A stretch of 64,000 bases of DNA. Origin: Cryptomeria japonica (lineage: Eukaryota; Streptophyta; Pinopsida; Cupressales; Cupressaceae). The stretch lies in assembly GCF_030272615.1 (NCBI RefSeq), contig NC_081406.1, positions 231,376,396-231,440,395 on the forward strand, read 5' to 3'. Made by a program: the position numbers and the translations under genes. The notes beneath the pieces are model-generated. The model was not told where the DNA came from. It did no database searches and worked only from the letters and a program-made list of their open reading frames with translations. Below are positions 33,641 to 44,098 of this stretch, in pieces (the first letter of the stretch is position 1; every line of letters starts with the position of its first letter).

Positions 33641-34850
33641 TTCGTTCTCTTTCATTTTTGTTTCGAGTCCAAAATCGAGATTTGTCAAGATTGGTGTTGT
33701 TTTGGTTATTATAGTTTGATGAGTTCGTCCCTTCCTTGTAGAACTTGAGTGTTCCCTTTTTGACACAAGCTTCCTGTACTTGAATGCCATTTTCAATCAA
33801 TTTGGTGAAAGATGGTATGCATTGAAGTTTGAGTCTGTAACTCATTTCGCCATTTAAGTTATCAATGAAGATATCCATTTTTTCTTTTTCAGGAATATCT
33901 CGAGGATATCTTGATACCATGCGTTGCCAACATTGAAGGAATAACATGAATGTTTCATTGTTCTTTTGTTTGGTGTTGCAAACATCGAGCATGGTTATGG
34001 CATGTTGGATGTTGTAAGAATAGTGGGTGATGAATTTGTTAACCAATTCGTCAAATGATCTGACAGGTGGTGTAATCTTGGATAACCATTCCATTGTTTG
34101 TCCTCCCAGGCTTCTTGGGAATAACCTCATTAGATAAGTGTCATCATGAGCAAATTCAAGACTCATGGTGCAAAATTCTCAAACATGATCCCGAGGATCA
34201 CTTTTCCCATCATATTTATCAAATTTGGGAACATCTGAGTTTGGAGGAAAAGGTACCATGTTTAATCTTCTGTCAAATGGATAAGGACAGATTTCGTTTA
34301 TAGAATACCGCACTGTTGTCCCTTGTTGCATATCTTGTATTTGTCTTTGCAACATTTGCATTTGTTGAGTAAGAGCAACCAAGGGCGCATTATCTTGTCG
34401 AGGGATGAATTTGTCCCTCGTATTTGTTCTTAACTGAAAAGGTGTAGTAAACGGTATCTGTTGTTCTGGAGTTTCGAGTTTAGGTATTCGCATTTTTGGT
34501 ATACGTTGCTCTGGAATATGTTGCTCAGGTATGCGAGTTTCTTCTTCTCTTTGTTGTTGTTGATATGTATATTGTTGAGACCTGGTTTGAAAGACGTTTG
34601 CGTCGAAATCTTCAGGAAGTTTAACGTCTTTACTCGTAAGCATGAGTAGATATTTTTCTTTATCATTTTCCATGAGTTTTTCGATTAGTCTTTGGAATGA
34701 AGGATTTTCTTGACATTCTTGCAGAATTGCGTCAGTAATTTCAGGCTCTTCTGAGTGTGACACTTCAAAAGGGTTTGATAATCTGCGATTCATACTTGAT
34801 TCTGTGGGTGTCTCACTTTGTTTGTTTCTTTGAGAGCGAGTGATAGGCAT
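33640..34850 (-). pseudogene. gag: Element B' gag fragment
   Basis: Starts MPITRSQRNKQ at 34850. Contains the repeat-like PEQHIPEQRIPKMRIPK segment, then NVPKFDKYDGKSDPRDHV and an in-frame TGA at 34179. It continues with MSLEFAHDDTYLMRLFPRSL, QTMEWLSKI and SFDELVNKFITHYSYN, then the capsid C-terminus (TFMLFLQCWQRMVSRYPRDI and FIDNLNGEMSY), which element B has lost. It runs into copia DNA after about RFWTRNKN. Confidence 0.85.
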
Positions 34851-35458
34851 TTTAATAGAAACTTTCAGTGATGAAAGGAACAAAGTCCTCTTCGATGTGC
34901 TGCTCAGGCGTTGGTGGTTCTGGCCGAGATGTGTTATATGTGATGCACTCGTCGGGCAGGAATGCTGGATTGATCTTTTCTCCACGGTTTATCTTTTGAT
35001 TAAATGATTTCCTTTGATTTGTTTGGATTCAGTTGATGCTTGTTTTGAAAATTTCAAATCTTACTTTATCAAAATGAAGGTTTAGATGCCCCTTCACGAC
35101 AAAGTGTGCCAAATGATATGGATAAAGAGTTTCCCAATCTGGAAACTAGATTTGACAATTTGAAAAATTTAGACAAGTGTTTTTGAGATAAAATCCGTAA
35201 GATGTTAAAGGATTTGATTGATATTGATGATGAAAATTTCCTGGATTATGATAGGAGAGACATCCTCTATTGTTCGATTCATTTCAGATTCTGACAACTT
35301 TGTTTGACACAAATTTAGCTTGAGAAAAGTTTTTAATGGTTTGTTTTTGTCACTCTGGATTGATAAAAGATGATTTTTGATGAAAAAGTCTTCTAAAATG
35401 TTTTTAAAAATTTCAAAAATTTTCTAGTTTTTAACTCTGTTTTTCGGCCTTGGATCAC

Positions 35459-35966
35459 GCGCTAAAACAGAGATTATATGCACTACTAAATTTACCAGAT
35501 GCGCTAAAATAATGAGCACACGCGCTAATCTGCCCCTAGATACGCGCTAAAGTTTTGATTTTGGAAATTTTTTGTTTAACTGGTGAAAAATCTACGCGCT
35601 ATACTGGGCTTTACACGCGCTAACTGTTGGAGTATATGCGCTAAAATATGGTTACTACGCGCTAAGATGTTTCTTCCACGCGCTAAAGTTAAGACTGTTG
35701 AAATTTGTTGTTGAATTTTATTGGAAAAATTACGCGCTACACTGGGCCTGTGAAGTGCTAACTGTTTTGTTTTATGTGCTAATTCTTGGTTCCCACACGC
35801 TAAGAGGTTGCTGCGACGTGCTAGACTGTGTTGTGGATGCGCTAAAGGAATATTACTGTTTTTACCTGAGGATGAAATGCTACTATTTTAACTTCACGTG
35901 CTAAATTGCGGTTTGGATGCGCTAATATAAGTGTTCCACGTGCTAAGATGTTGTTCTTATGCGCTA
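35459..35966 (-). repeat. GCGCTA array, block 1 of the B' leader
   Basis: About 20 motifs, mostly at exact 21-bp steps within modules. It aligns base for base with 51960-52467. Several motifs differ between copies only at the CpG (for example GAAGTGCTA here, GAAGCGCTA in B). Confidence 0.9.
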
Positions 35967-37160
35967 GACTGCCTTGATTTTTCCGTTTGGGTGATTTTTT
36001 GAGGTTTTTGATTTTTTTGTTGAGAAATTTTCAAGTGCGATGGATGATTTTCTAAAGTAATAACTGCAAGCACGGCACAAAAAGTACAACCATTTTGCCT
36101 AATCTAACAGAAAGTGTATGTTCTGCGAGGATGTGTTCAAATCCCCCATGTTTTAACAGGTTCGGATACAAGTAAGACACTTCAGAAAGACTCTTTATTC
36201 AAGGGTCATAAATAACATCACAGCCCACTAGTCTCGATACTCCGTCAGCTCAAACAGCCATGTCACCCACTAGAGGGAGCTCGTTTTTTTACCTTTTGCC
36301 AGAAATTAACCCAAAGTGAATTGCTTCACAGTTGAGTAGTTATCTTGGGAGATATATGGTGAGTAATCTCGGAGGCGGATTCTTCCCCACCCTTGCACTA
36401 TGATGTTACAAATGTTTGGTAACTGACTTGGTTCAAAGTTTCTAATTCTATGGTTCTTAATCAGGCTTCCCGTTCGACCGTCAGTGATAAACTCCCTCAG
36501 GAGGCTTCCCGACCTTTAGAACAAAGGCTTTACATATCTCGAGGATATTGGAGGAAGGCTAATCACTGCGCGCAACCGTTGAAAAGGACTTTTGTCACTT
36601 TCCACATTTAATTATAGTGGGTTGGAATTCTTGGCGTCAAAGTCGTTCCCCACTTAGGTCGTTCCCTTCACACCGGCCATAAACGGCTTTAAGAGTTGAT
36701 TGCAACTCCTCGGGAAGGCAGACTTGCTAAAGGTTTTAATGCTTGATTACTGAAAGCGGTAAGAGTGGTCTGGATTTTTGATCACCCATTTAAGGGGAGA
36801 GCATATTCCTTCCACTTTCGAGACAAAGCAATCAAATTTTTTTTTTAAACCTCCAATTAAGTGATTTGCTAACCTATATAGAGATGTTGCTCCACAAAAA
36901 CATGATGTTCTTTTTAATGTTAAAAGAAAGTTTTTCTGATCTATAAAAAAGAAATGGTCAACAAAGCAAATTTTCTGTTTTGGAGGTCAACAAAAGAAAT
37001 CATTTTTTTAACATAAAATTCCTCGCTCTACCTGCAAGAAACCGTTAGAATCCTGCAAACAAACAAAAAGATAAAATGTCAAGTGATTTGGGGGACTTCT
37101 ACAAGTCTAAAATTTCAATTCGGTTACAATAATTTTTTTTTTTTTTTTTTTGTCTGTGAT

Positions 37161-37586
37161 GCGCTACAGAATCGACTGTACGCACTACAATAAAATTCAG
37201 ATGCACTAAAATTATATTCCTCTGCGCTATACTGTTATTGGGATGTGCTACACTGTGTATTGGAAGTGCTGCTTTGTTCCTTTTTTTTTTTTTCCCGCGG
37301 TCAGTTCTGCAGGAAAATTTTAAATCTGATGCACTAATGTTTCAGTTGTAAGCGCTGTATTATGGGCTATAAGCGCTGAACTGTGGATCGAATGCGCTAA
37401 TCTATTAAGTTGATGTGCTACTTTGTGTTGTGCCCGCGTTGAGACCTACAGGAAAAATTGTTAAAACAAAATCATGCGCTAAGAAAAGGTCTTCACGCGC
37501 TAAAGAATAGATCCCACGCGCTAAATAGTAGGCTAGAAGCGCTAGACTGTTAGGCGGATGCGCTAAGGAATGTTTCTGACGCGCCG
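37161..37586 (-). repeat. GCGCTA array, block 2 of the B' leader
   Basis: Three modules of five or six motifs at 21-bp steps, counterpart of 53658-54083. Confidence 0.9.
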
Positions 37587-37650
37587 ATTCTTGTTTCCCG
37601 TGGACCTGCAAAAGTGAACAATTTGAAAAACCGATTTGTTATTTGGGGTC

Positions 37651-37670
37651 AGGCCCCACGGTGGGCGCCA
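37651..37670 (-). other. Primer-binding site of B' (tRNA-Lys type)
   Basis: Minus strand TGGCGCCCACCGTGGGGCCT, four bases inside the LTR end. It is complementary to the 3' end of plant tRNA-Lys(CTT) over nearly all positions, as I remember that tRNA. Confidence 0.75.
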
Positions 37671-37674
37671 GAAA

Positions 37675-39138
37675 TGTATGATGGAAAAGTGGGCGAATAA
37701 AACTTAAAATGTGAAAATATTGTAAAATACTGGTCCACACACACACAGAGGACTTCTTGGTGCAAGCTATGGAGTAACGTAATATTACTCAGCTTCCCAA
37801 GGAAGGTCCCATGGTTCTCTATCTCACAATGTCCCTCAAACCAATATTTTTGCTCTCAGATCACTGAGCAAAATGGTTTAAGGATGGCAAATATGAGAAC
37901 GAGAGATGCTTTTGATTAATTTTAGTATGAGATGTGTTGTAAGCTATGTATGATACTAAAATGCAATAAACTAAATGATAAGATGACAAGATTAGTATGA
38001 ATACTATCCTAGCATACTATATTTAATCTATGATTGAGCTAAATGATAAAGAAAGTATTCTAAACATGCATATTTAGACTAATTTCTATTCTAAAAGAGG
38101 CTAAATGATGAGCATAAAAATGATATGAAAGCTTGAAAGAATTTGAGCATAAGTGTAATGCTTCAAATTTGAAAGATGATTGTTAAAAATGGAGGAATGA
38201 GAGCTCTATTTATAGCACAAACAAGGCAATGGATGGTCAAGATTGAATGGTTTAATCAAGGGCCAAGTTTGAAAGTTGGGGATCCATGTGCACAATTGGC
38301 ACCAATAAAATAGTGACAAATGTCAACACAGGATTGGGTTGAGAGAAGAGGTTGGAGGCATTAAAGGCCTGAGAAGACCTCATGGTTATCTAAAGGCTAA
38401 GGATCAAGTCTAAATTAGGTTTATCCAATGGATTAAGATTTAATCCAAGAATAAACCTTTGTGCAAATGATTAAGAGATAATCATGGTCAAAGCATTAAT
38501 GGCTTGATGAGACCTTTGGGTTGGGTAGAGGTTGAGTCAAAACAAATGTTTTAACCATGTGGGAGGGTTTGAATTAACCATTAATGGTTATTGGAGACTT
38601 TGGGGATTAAGTGGTTGAAGGTTGGAAGCCTTCAATGGTTTTCAAAGACTTTAAGGATTTTGGTGGTTGAAGGTTGAAAACCTTTAATGGTTATCAAAGA
38701 CTTTAAGGTTTTTTATAAGTGACTTCCCTTTGCTTAGGGATGTGACAAAGTTTAGAGGAGGGTTAGGTTAATTAGAAGTAATTAGAGGATTCTAGAAGGT
38801 ATTAGAAAGGAGTTTAGGATTTTGCAAGTGGATGGGGGGATAATAGGATTTAATTGAAGTAATTTAATTCAATTTGGTTGCAATTAAATAAATTAGATTT
38901 ATTCAATTTAGGATAACTATTTAATTAATTTTGTATTTAATTAAAAGTGGCTAGGGGGATTTAATTGAATAAAATGATTTATTCATTAAATGGTATAGTG
39001 AATTTTATTTAAATAAATTGAGTAATTTACTTAATAAAATAGAAGAATGTGGATAATTTAATTAAATTGGATTTAATTAAATAGAGAAATGAACATAAAA
39101 TATTCATTTAGGAATATGGTCATTTTTATACATCTACA
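37675..39138 (-). repeat. 3' LTR of B / 5' LTR of B'
   Basis: 1464 bp; on the minus strand TGTAGATG...CATACA. A TATA box TATAAATAG lies at 38214-38206. It keeps 31 bp (around 38060) lost in the other LTR between two TATTCTAAA direct repeats. Confidence 0.93.
38206..38214 (-). promoter_or_regulatory. LTR TATA box
   Basis: TATAAATAG followed by AGCTCTC on the minus strand. The counterpart in the 5' LTR (54680-54672) reads TGTAAATAG, so that promoter has lost the consensus. Confidence 0.65.
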
Positions 39139-39152
39139 TTTTGTCCCTCTTT
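39139..39152 (-). other. Polypurine tract of element B
   Basis: Minus strand AAAGAGGGACAAAA abuts the LTR start TGTAGATG. Confidence 0.75.
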
Positions 39153-39498
39153 GAAGTGACGTGTGTGCACATGTTATTTCAAAGAAAATGATGTTTTATC
39201 ATGATTTATGATCAAATACAATTTTTGTGTCGCTCTTTTGATTTGCCAGTCGTGCCGCAGATTTGATGTGATGTCCTAGATTCGATATTTGATGATGATG
39301 CCCCCTTGGGAGATGAATCAATTTTTTTGAAAAAAATTTGATTTTAAATTGATGAAGTTTGTATGATGTGTATGATTTCGTGTATGTAAAAAGTGTGCAG
39401 ATTGATTCATCACCCGATAAGTTACAACTATTTTGGGATAGGGGAGACCGCGACCATTTTACAGGTCCATACGGCTAACCCTAATTTCATTTTCCTCC

Positions 39499-39505
39499 TA
39501 TAAAA
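39499..39505 (+). promoter_or_regulatory. TATA box of the antisense PMD-B gene
   Basis: TATAAAA within CTCCTATAAAAGAG, 75 to 81 bases before the ATG at 39580. It is independent of the LTR promoter and points the opposite way to pol. Motif and spacing are seen; activity is inferred. Confidence 0.6.
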
Positions 39506-39579
39506 GAGAAAAATGGCTTGATTTAAAGTCATTTGTGCTTTGTTGACTTTGAAGAAAGAGAATTTGCTCTAGAGAGAAA

Positions 39580-42500
39580 ATGCCTATTCCTTATCACAGA
39601 CACCGTTTCGAGCACGTCCGGAGATACCGGAGACCTGTAGCACGTGGACCACCAGTAAGTCAACGTTTTTGACCCCTTTTATATTTTTTATTTTGTCATT
39701 TTTAAGCATTTTTTTATTTTCAAAGTTCGGGTCCGACGTTTTAGCGCGTCTAAGGTCAACAGTAGCGCATACGAAGTGTCAAGTAGCGCATCAGGTTTAA
39801 TTTAGGGGTCACGTCTGAAAAATGTAGGCTAGCGCATAAAACTTCTAGGTTAGTGCATGCATAGAAAATAGCGCATATATTGTGTTTGGTAGCGCGTCGT
39901 GTCAACAGGGTAGCGCGTAGGTATGACCTAGCGCATAGGAGTCGCCGGGGTTCGCATGGGGAAGGGGGTTTAGCGCGTAGGACTAACCTAGCGCATAGGG
40001 CTAAAAGGGTAGCACTTAGGAAGGGTAGATTAGCGCGTAGGCAGAGTCTAGCGCATGGGGTGGGTTAGGTAGCGCATGGGGTGAAAAGTTTAGCGCGTAG
40101 ACTGTATCTAGTGCATAGATTAGATAGAATAGCGCGTAGGAGAGGTAGCCTAGCGCGTGGGGGCATTTTAGCGCATTGAAAATCTGTTTTAGCCCATCTG
40201 AAAATTTTTACAGTTTTGGCCGAGTTGAAAATTTGTTTTGTGTGCCTATCGTGTTTTTATGAATTTATCCAAGATGAGTATTTGTATAACTTGTTTTGAT
40301 GTGCAATTTTCCAAGTTATGTATAGATATCAATATGTTGTTTTGATCAGAATATGATGTATTTGCATGGTCTGTTTCAAGTTCAATGTGTATGAAAGCCT
40401 GAGTTGTTTTACAAGCCGATATGGGTTGGAAACTTGAGTTGTTTTTCAAGCTGATATGGGTGGGAAACTTGAGTTATTTTACAAGTTTATGTGATTTTGG
40501 TACTTGAGTTGTTTTACAAGTTTTGATATGGTTTTTGAAAACATGAGTTGTTTTACAAGTTGATATGAAATGATAGGATTTTGAACTTTGATTGTAGATG
40601 AACAAATTGGTTCATGTTGTTGATGTAAGTTTGATTTTGATATCTTTGTGTTGATGTGGAAACTGATATTGGATATGTTTGGTTTGTTGACAGGAGCGAT
40701 TGGGTATTGTTCAGTCAAGGGAGAGATTCCCGAGACCGTGGACGCTGATACCGAGATTGTCATAGGCCGATTTGGACATCATAGAGAGATGTGGATTGAC
40801 CTCTCTTTTGGACATGCCTCAGTTCACTGTGAATCGGGGACTTTTGACAGCGTTGGCAGATAGGTGGCATAGCGACACAAACACCTTTCATTTTGCCACT
40901 GGAGAGATGACACTGACACCGGAGGATTGCTACCAGATTTTGTGCATTCTTGTGGTAGGGGCACTGCTACCCTACGAGCAGTCAGAGGAGGGCGGCACAG
41001 AGGCACTGCGCCGCATATTTCATGATGAGACTGTCTGTGGATATGAGATCCCCTGGCAGGAGGTTTTGGACCTAGACTATGCACCCCTACCATCTATACT
41101 AGCAGGTTTTATTAGGGGATTCATTTGTCTTGATCGCAGGTCAAAGGGATTTTCAGTGGGATGGGGGTTGGTTTTGGAGCAGATGGTGATGCAAGGGCGG
41201 AGATTTTCATGGGGGTCAGCGATGCTGACCCATCTTTATAGGAGCCTTCATGAGGTAGTATACCTCGGTTACGACAGTTTATCAGCTGGTGTGACCCTAT
41301 TACAGGTATGGTGCTGAGAGCACATTCTAGCAGCAAGGCCACTGGCAGATAGAGACAGGCCTGTAGGTGCAGCATATGCCTACAGATATAAAGGTCTAGT
41401 TGTCCAACGTAAGCTGGGCAAACTAGAGCATTTGAGGAGGGTTTTTGATGATATTGATACGGTCACCTAGAGACCGTATACAGGTTGCGAGGTATGGGCA
41501 GAGGATGGGATAGAGATGCCTTTTGTATTCATAACGAGGTATCTGATTGGGAGGACCCCATTCGTCATTGAGCGGTTTGTGGTGACCCAAGTTTTGCGAC
41601 ACTACGGGTGGCAGCAGGGGATTCCTCAGGGAGCATGTTTGTATGCACGGCGACAACAGGATGTGGCCGATTGGGGGCCCACTATTGATAGTGCAGTGGC
41701 TATAGAGGAGTTTACAGGGCTGGTAGGACAGATCTAGGATTATGCCTCAGAGATACAGGATGTAGGGATGACAGACGAGTTCGCCTGTTTGTTTGCTGCG
41801 CGGGCAGTAGCGAGGATCTCAGATCCAGAGGAGATGAGGCCAGCATTTGACTCGGATGGGGAGGAGGGAGATGAGGGAGATGATGGGGATGATGGGGAGG
41901 ATGGAGGAGGTAGAGGGAGGCGGGGAGGTAGAGGTGTGGAGAGAGCGGTATGGCAGGGGAGGATTGAGAGGGGGAGAGGAGGATTGGCTATCAGAGCCGG
42001 GAGAGAGGGGAGAGTGATGGAGGTGCTAGCTGCAGTGGGGGCTGAGGAGGAGCTGAGTAGACCAGCACAAAGGAGGAGGGTAGATATACTCCCACCTCCA
42101 GTACCGAGGACAGGGCAAGTGGGAGGGGTGGCGCTAGCACAAGTACCGCTGCGGGTTTGAGTGCCAGGTCATGTGGAGGATGCACAAATCCGGACCCTGC
42201 AGATTATCGTTCAGCAGCTACAGGTGCAGATTTTGACCTATCAGCGATAGATTTCTCAGTTGACCGTTGAGAGAGATACTGAGATAGAGCGGCGAGGACG
42301 AGTGGAGGAGGCGTTGGCGAGTGTACAGAGAGCAGCGGTGGGTGGTCCATTGAGAGACACCCTTAGAGAGCTGACATGGAGAGTGCAGGAGGCGGAGTAT
42401 TATAGGCCGCATTATGAGGCTGCAGTACCCAGAGATCGGCGAGTGGAGAGCTTTGCACAGTCGAGATCGAGTCGATCTCGAACCACTGGGACACGATCTG

Positions 42501-42649
42501 AGAGCCAAGGTGTGACGGGGCCAGCGAGACAAGACCCTCCTGGAGATCCAGGGGCGAGTGTATCTAGAGCGAGACAGGACCCTCCTGGAGATCCAGGGGT
42601 GGGTGCATCTGGAGCGAGACCATCTCCATCAGGGAATAATCATACTTGA
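39580..42649 (+). pseudogene. Element B antisense plant-mobile-domain (PMD) gene, two exons, nonsense-mutated
   Basis: Exon 1 is 39580-39654 (25 codons, MPIPYHRHRFEHVRRYRRP...). A phase-0 intron runs 39655-40693 (GTAAGT to TTGTTGACAG). Exon 2 is 40694-42649, a single frame. PMD core: IIERCGLTSLLDMPQF, ADRWHSDTNTFHFATGEM, TLTPEDCYQILCI, WGSAMLTHLYRSLHEV and GVTLLQVW. The tail is acidic and Gly/Arg-rich (41850-42000), then helical with a repeated PARQDPPGDPG motif. Stops: TAG 40763, TGA 41315, TAG 41468, TAG 41735, TGA 42158, TAG 42248. The 41468 stop replaces the Trp kept by PMD-A (VTVWRPY). No frameshift occurs in about 650 codons. Function unknown. MAIN/MAIL1 relatives are nuclear and affect silencing of transposons, so an element-encoded modulator is a reasonable but untested idea. 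Confidence 0.8.
39742..40195 (+). repeat. Phased TAGCGC array inside PMD-B intron 1 (18/21/21-bp register)
   Basis: Motif starts: 39742, 39763, 39784, then 39830, 39851, 39869, 39890, 39911, 39929, 39950 (degenerate), 39971, 39989, 40010, 40031, 40049, 40070, 40091, 40109, 40130, 40151, 40169 and 40190. From 39851 on, the steps are 18, 21, 21 repeated without exception: a 60-bp higher-order unit. The member followed by 18 bp is nearly always TAGCGCGT; the others are mostly TAGCGCAT. The 8 to 13 bases between motifs are not conserved. Confidence 0.95.
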
Positions 42650-44098
42650 GAGACATGGTCTCTGTTGTATTTTTGAGCATTGTATGCGTTGTACTGGACA
42701 CAGTTTTGACATATTTTGTACATTTGGATCATCTTTGAGATATATATATGGATGGCACCATTTTTGATCATGTGATGTGTATATGGATGCATGTTTATGT
42801 GAGCTATTTCCTTTTCATATGATGATGTAATGTTTACATAGATGATGTAGCGTATGATGCAGGATGTATGCTTTTATATGCTGTGAGATGTATCTTGAAA
42901 ATGAGATGTATGTTTTGATATGCAACTAATTGTAATATGATATGATGTAAAATGATGTAATAATGATGCAAAATGATATGGAACTAATGATATGCAACTA
43001 ATTGTAAAATGATGTGCAACTAATTGTAAAATGATAGGCAATTAATTGTAAAATGATGTGCAACTAATTGTAAAATGATATGCAATTAATTGTAAAATGA
43101 TATACAGCTAATTGTTTTTGGAGCATCTCTCATTCTGTATTTGTCATCCGATATAACCATTTGTTTGCTTTCTTTGTGAATATCATCATGGAGCATTTAT
43201 TGATTTTAGGATATGTTGAAAATTTATACAAGCATAATGGTATAATTGAACCATAATGACCTGAGTAAAATTTACATGATATTTGATTTTGCAAGACAAC
43301 ACAAGCGTCAAGGTATAATTGAACCAGGATGACCTAAGTGTGTATTGCGTAAACAGACAAGAGTAGATCATTTATATGCATGAAATGGAATCAGGCCTTC
43401 AGTGATATGTAATGTATCACGTCTCGAGGCAAATATTCACACAGTACAAGTGATCGCCTCCCAGACAGAAGACTAAGAAAATATTGGAAGTTTCTCATGA
43501 TCTCTAGCTGTGAAGCTTTTTATGAGATAAGGAGAAAATTCCAACAATTTAAAAAGTTCAAAATGCAAAATAATCAAGACTTTTATGCAATAATGCAACA
43601 TTTAGTACTTCAGAAAATCATCCATCCTTGAGATTCTTGTGTATTGTTTTTGTTTTGGTTTTGGCGATGGAGTGTAGGTTTGTTTGTTGGATGTCATGCG
43701 TCTGAGTTTTGCAATAGTTGGAATGTCTTGAATGTTTGCAAGTGTTTGAACAATTTAATGCCCCTAGCTGAGTGTACCTCTGGATATGATTATGTACAGT
43801 GCTTTCCAAGCCATGGTGGAATGTGGTAAGAGAATAGATATAGATGGATAACCCAGGATAGTGACTACGCTAAGTATGTCCTGAAAGGATATATGCTAAG
43901 TGTCGGGCGATGGCCGATAGTGTTTTGATGGATAAAATGGCATGGATATAGATAAAGGAGCCGTTCTTTTACAAGGGCGCCTGTTTACCAGGTTTTCACG
44001 ATTTGTTTTTATTGTACGTTGTATTTTTGCTTTTTCTGGATTTTTTTTTTTTTTTTTTGATTTTTTTGTTTTTGGCTTTTTTCGTGCACTAGGCTACC
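42650..44098. other. Spacer between the PMD-B 3' end and the integrase 3' end
   Basis: Convergent intergenic region without a supported frame. It holds a minisatellite (42916-43115), two copies of GGTATAATTGAACCA about 83 bp apart (43230 and 43313), and a T19-like run near 44040. Confidence 0.6.
42916..43115. repeat. AT-rich minisatellite, about 23-bp unit
   Basis: Repeats of the form ATGATATGCAACTAATTGTA, about seven units with C/T changes in CAACTAATTG versus CAATTAATTG and some length variation at the left end. Confidence 0.85.

Larger units (their letters stand above)
34851..37650 (-). other. Element B' 5' leader
   Basis: Non-coding leader between PBS and gag, holding two GCGCTA arrays and poly-T runs. 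Compared with B (51490-54147) it lacks about 250 bp around 34993 (B 51257-51505), which removes most of the upstream ORF0. Confidence 0.7.
33640..39138 (-). mobile_element. Element B': truncated sister copy of B sharing its LTR
   Basis: On the minus strand: LTR (39138-37675), PBS, leader with two motif arrays, gag start at 34850, ending inside gag at about 33640. The whole 37,674-to-33,9xx segment is near identical to 54,171-to-50,2xx of element B. An LTR shared by a complete and a truncated interior is what unequal or intra-element LTR recombination leaves. Confidence 0.88.

Noticed and set aside
37405-37611. Minus-strand ORF with heptad repeats such as SLAREDL and YLARGIY
   Set aside because: It is the 21-bp motif array read in frame. 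The same happens at 39880-40068 and 53902-54108. No independent evidence of coding.
39742-40195. CRISPR-like regularly spaced repeats
   Set aside because: Repeats are only 6 to 10 bp with 8 to 15 bp between them, in plant nuclear DNA with no cas genes.
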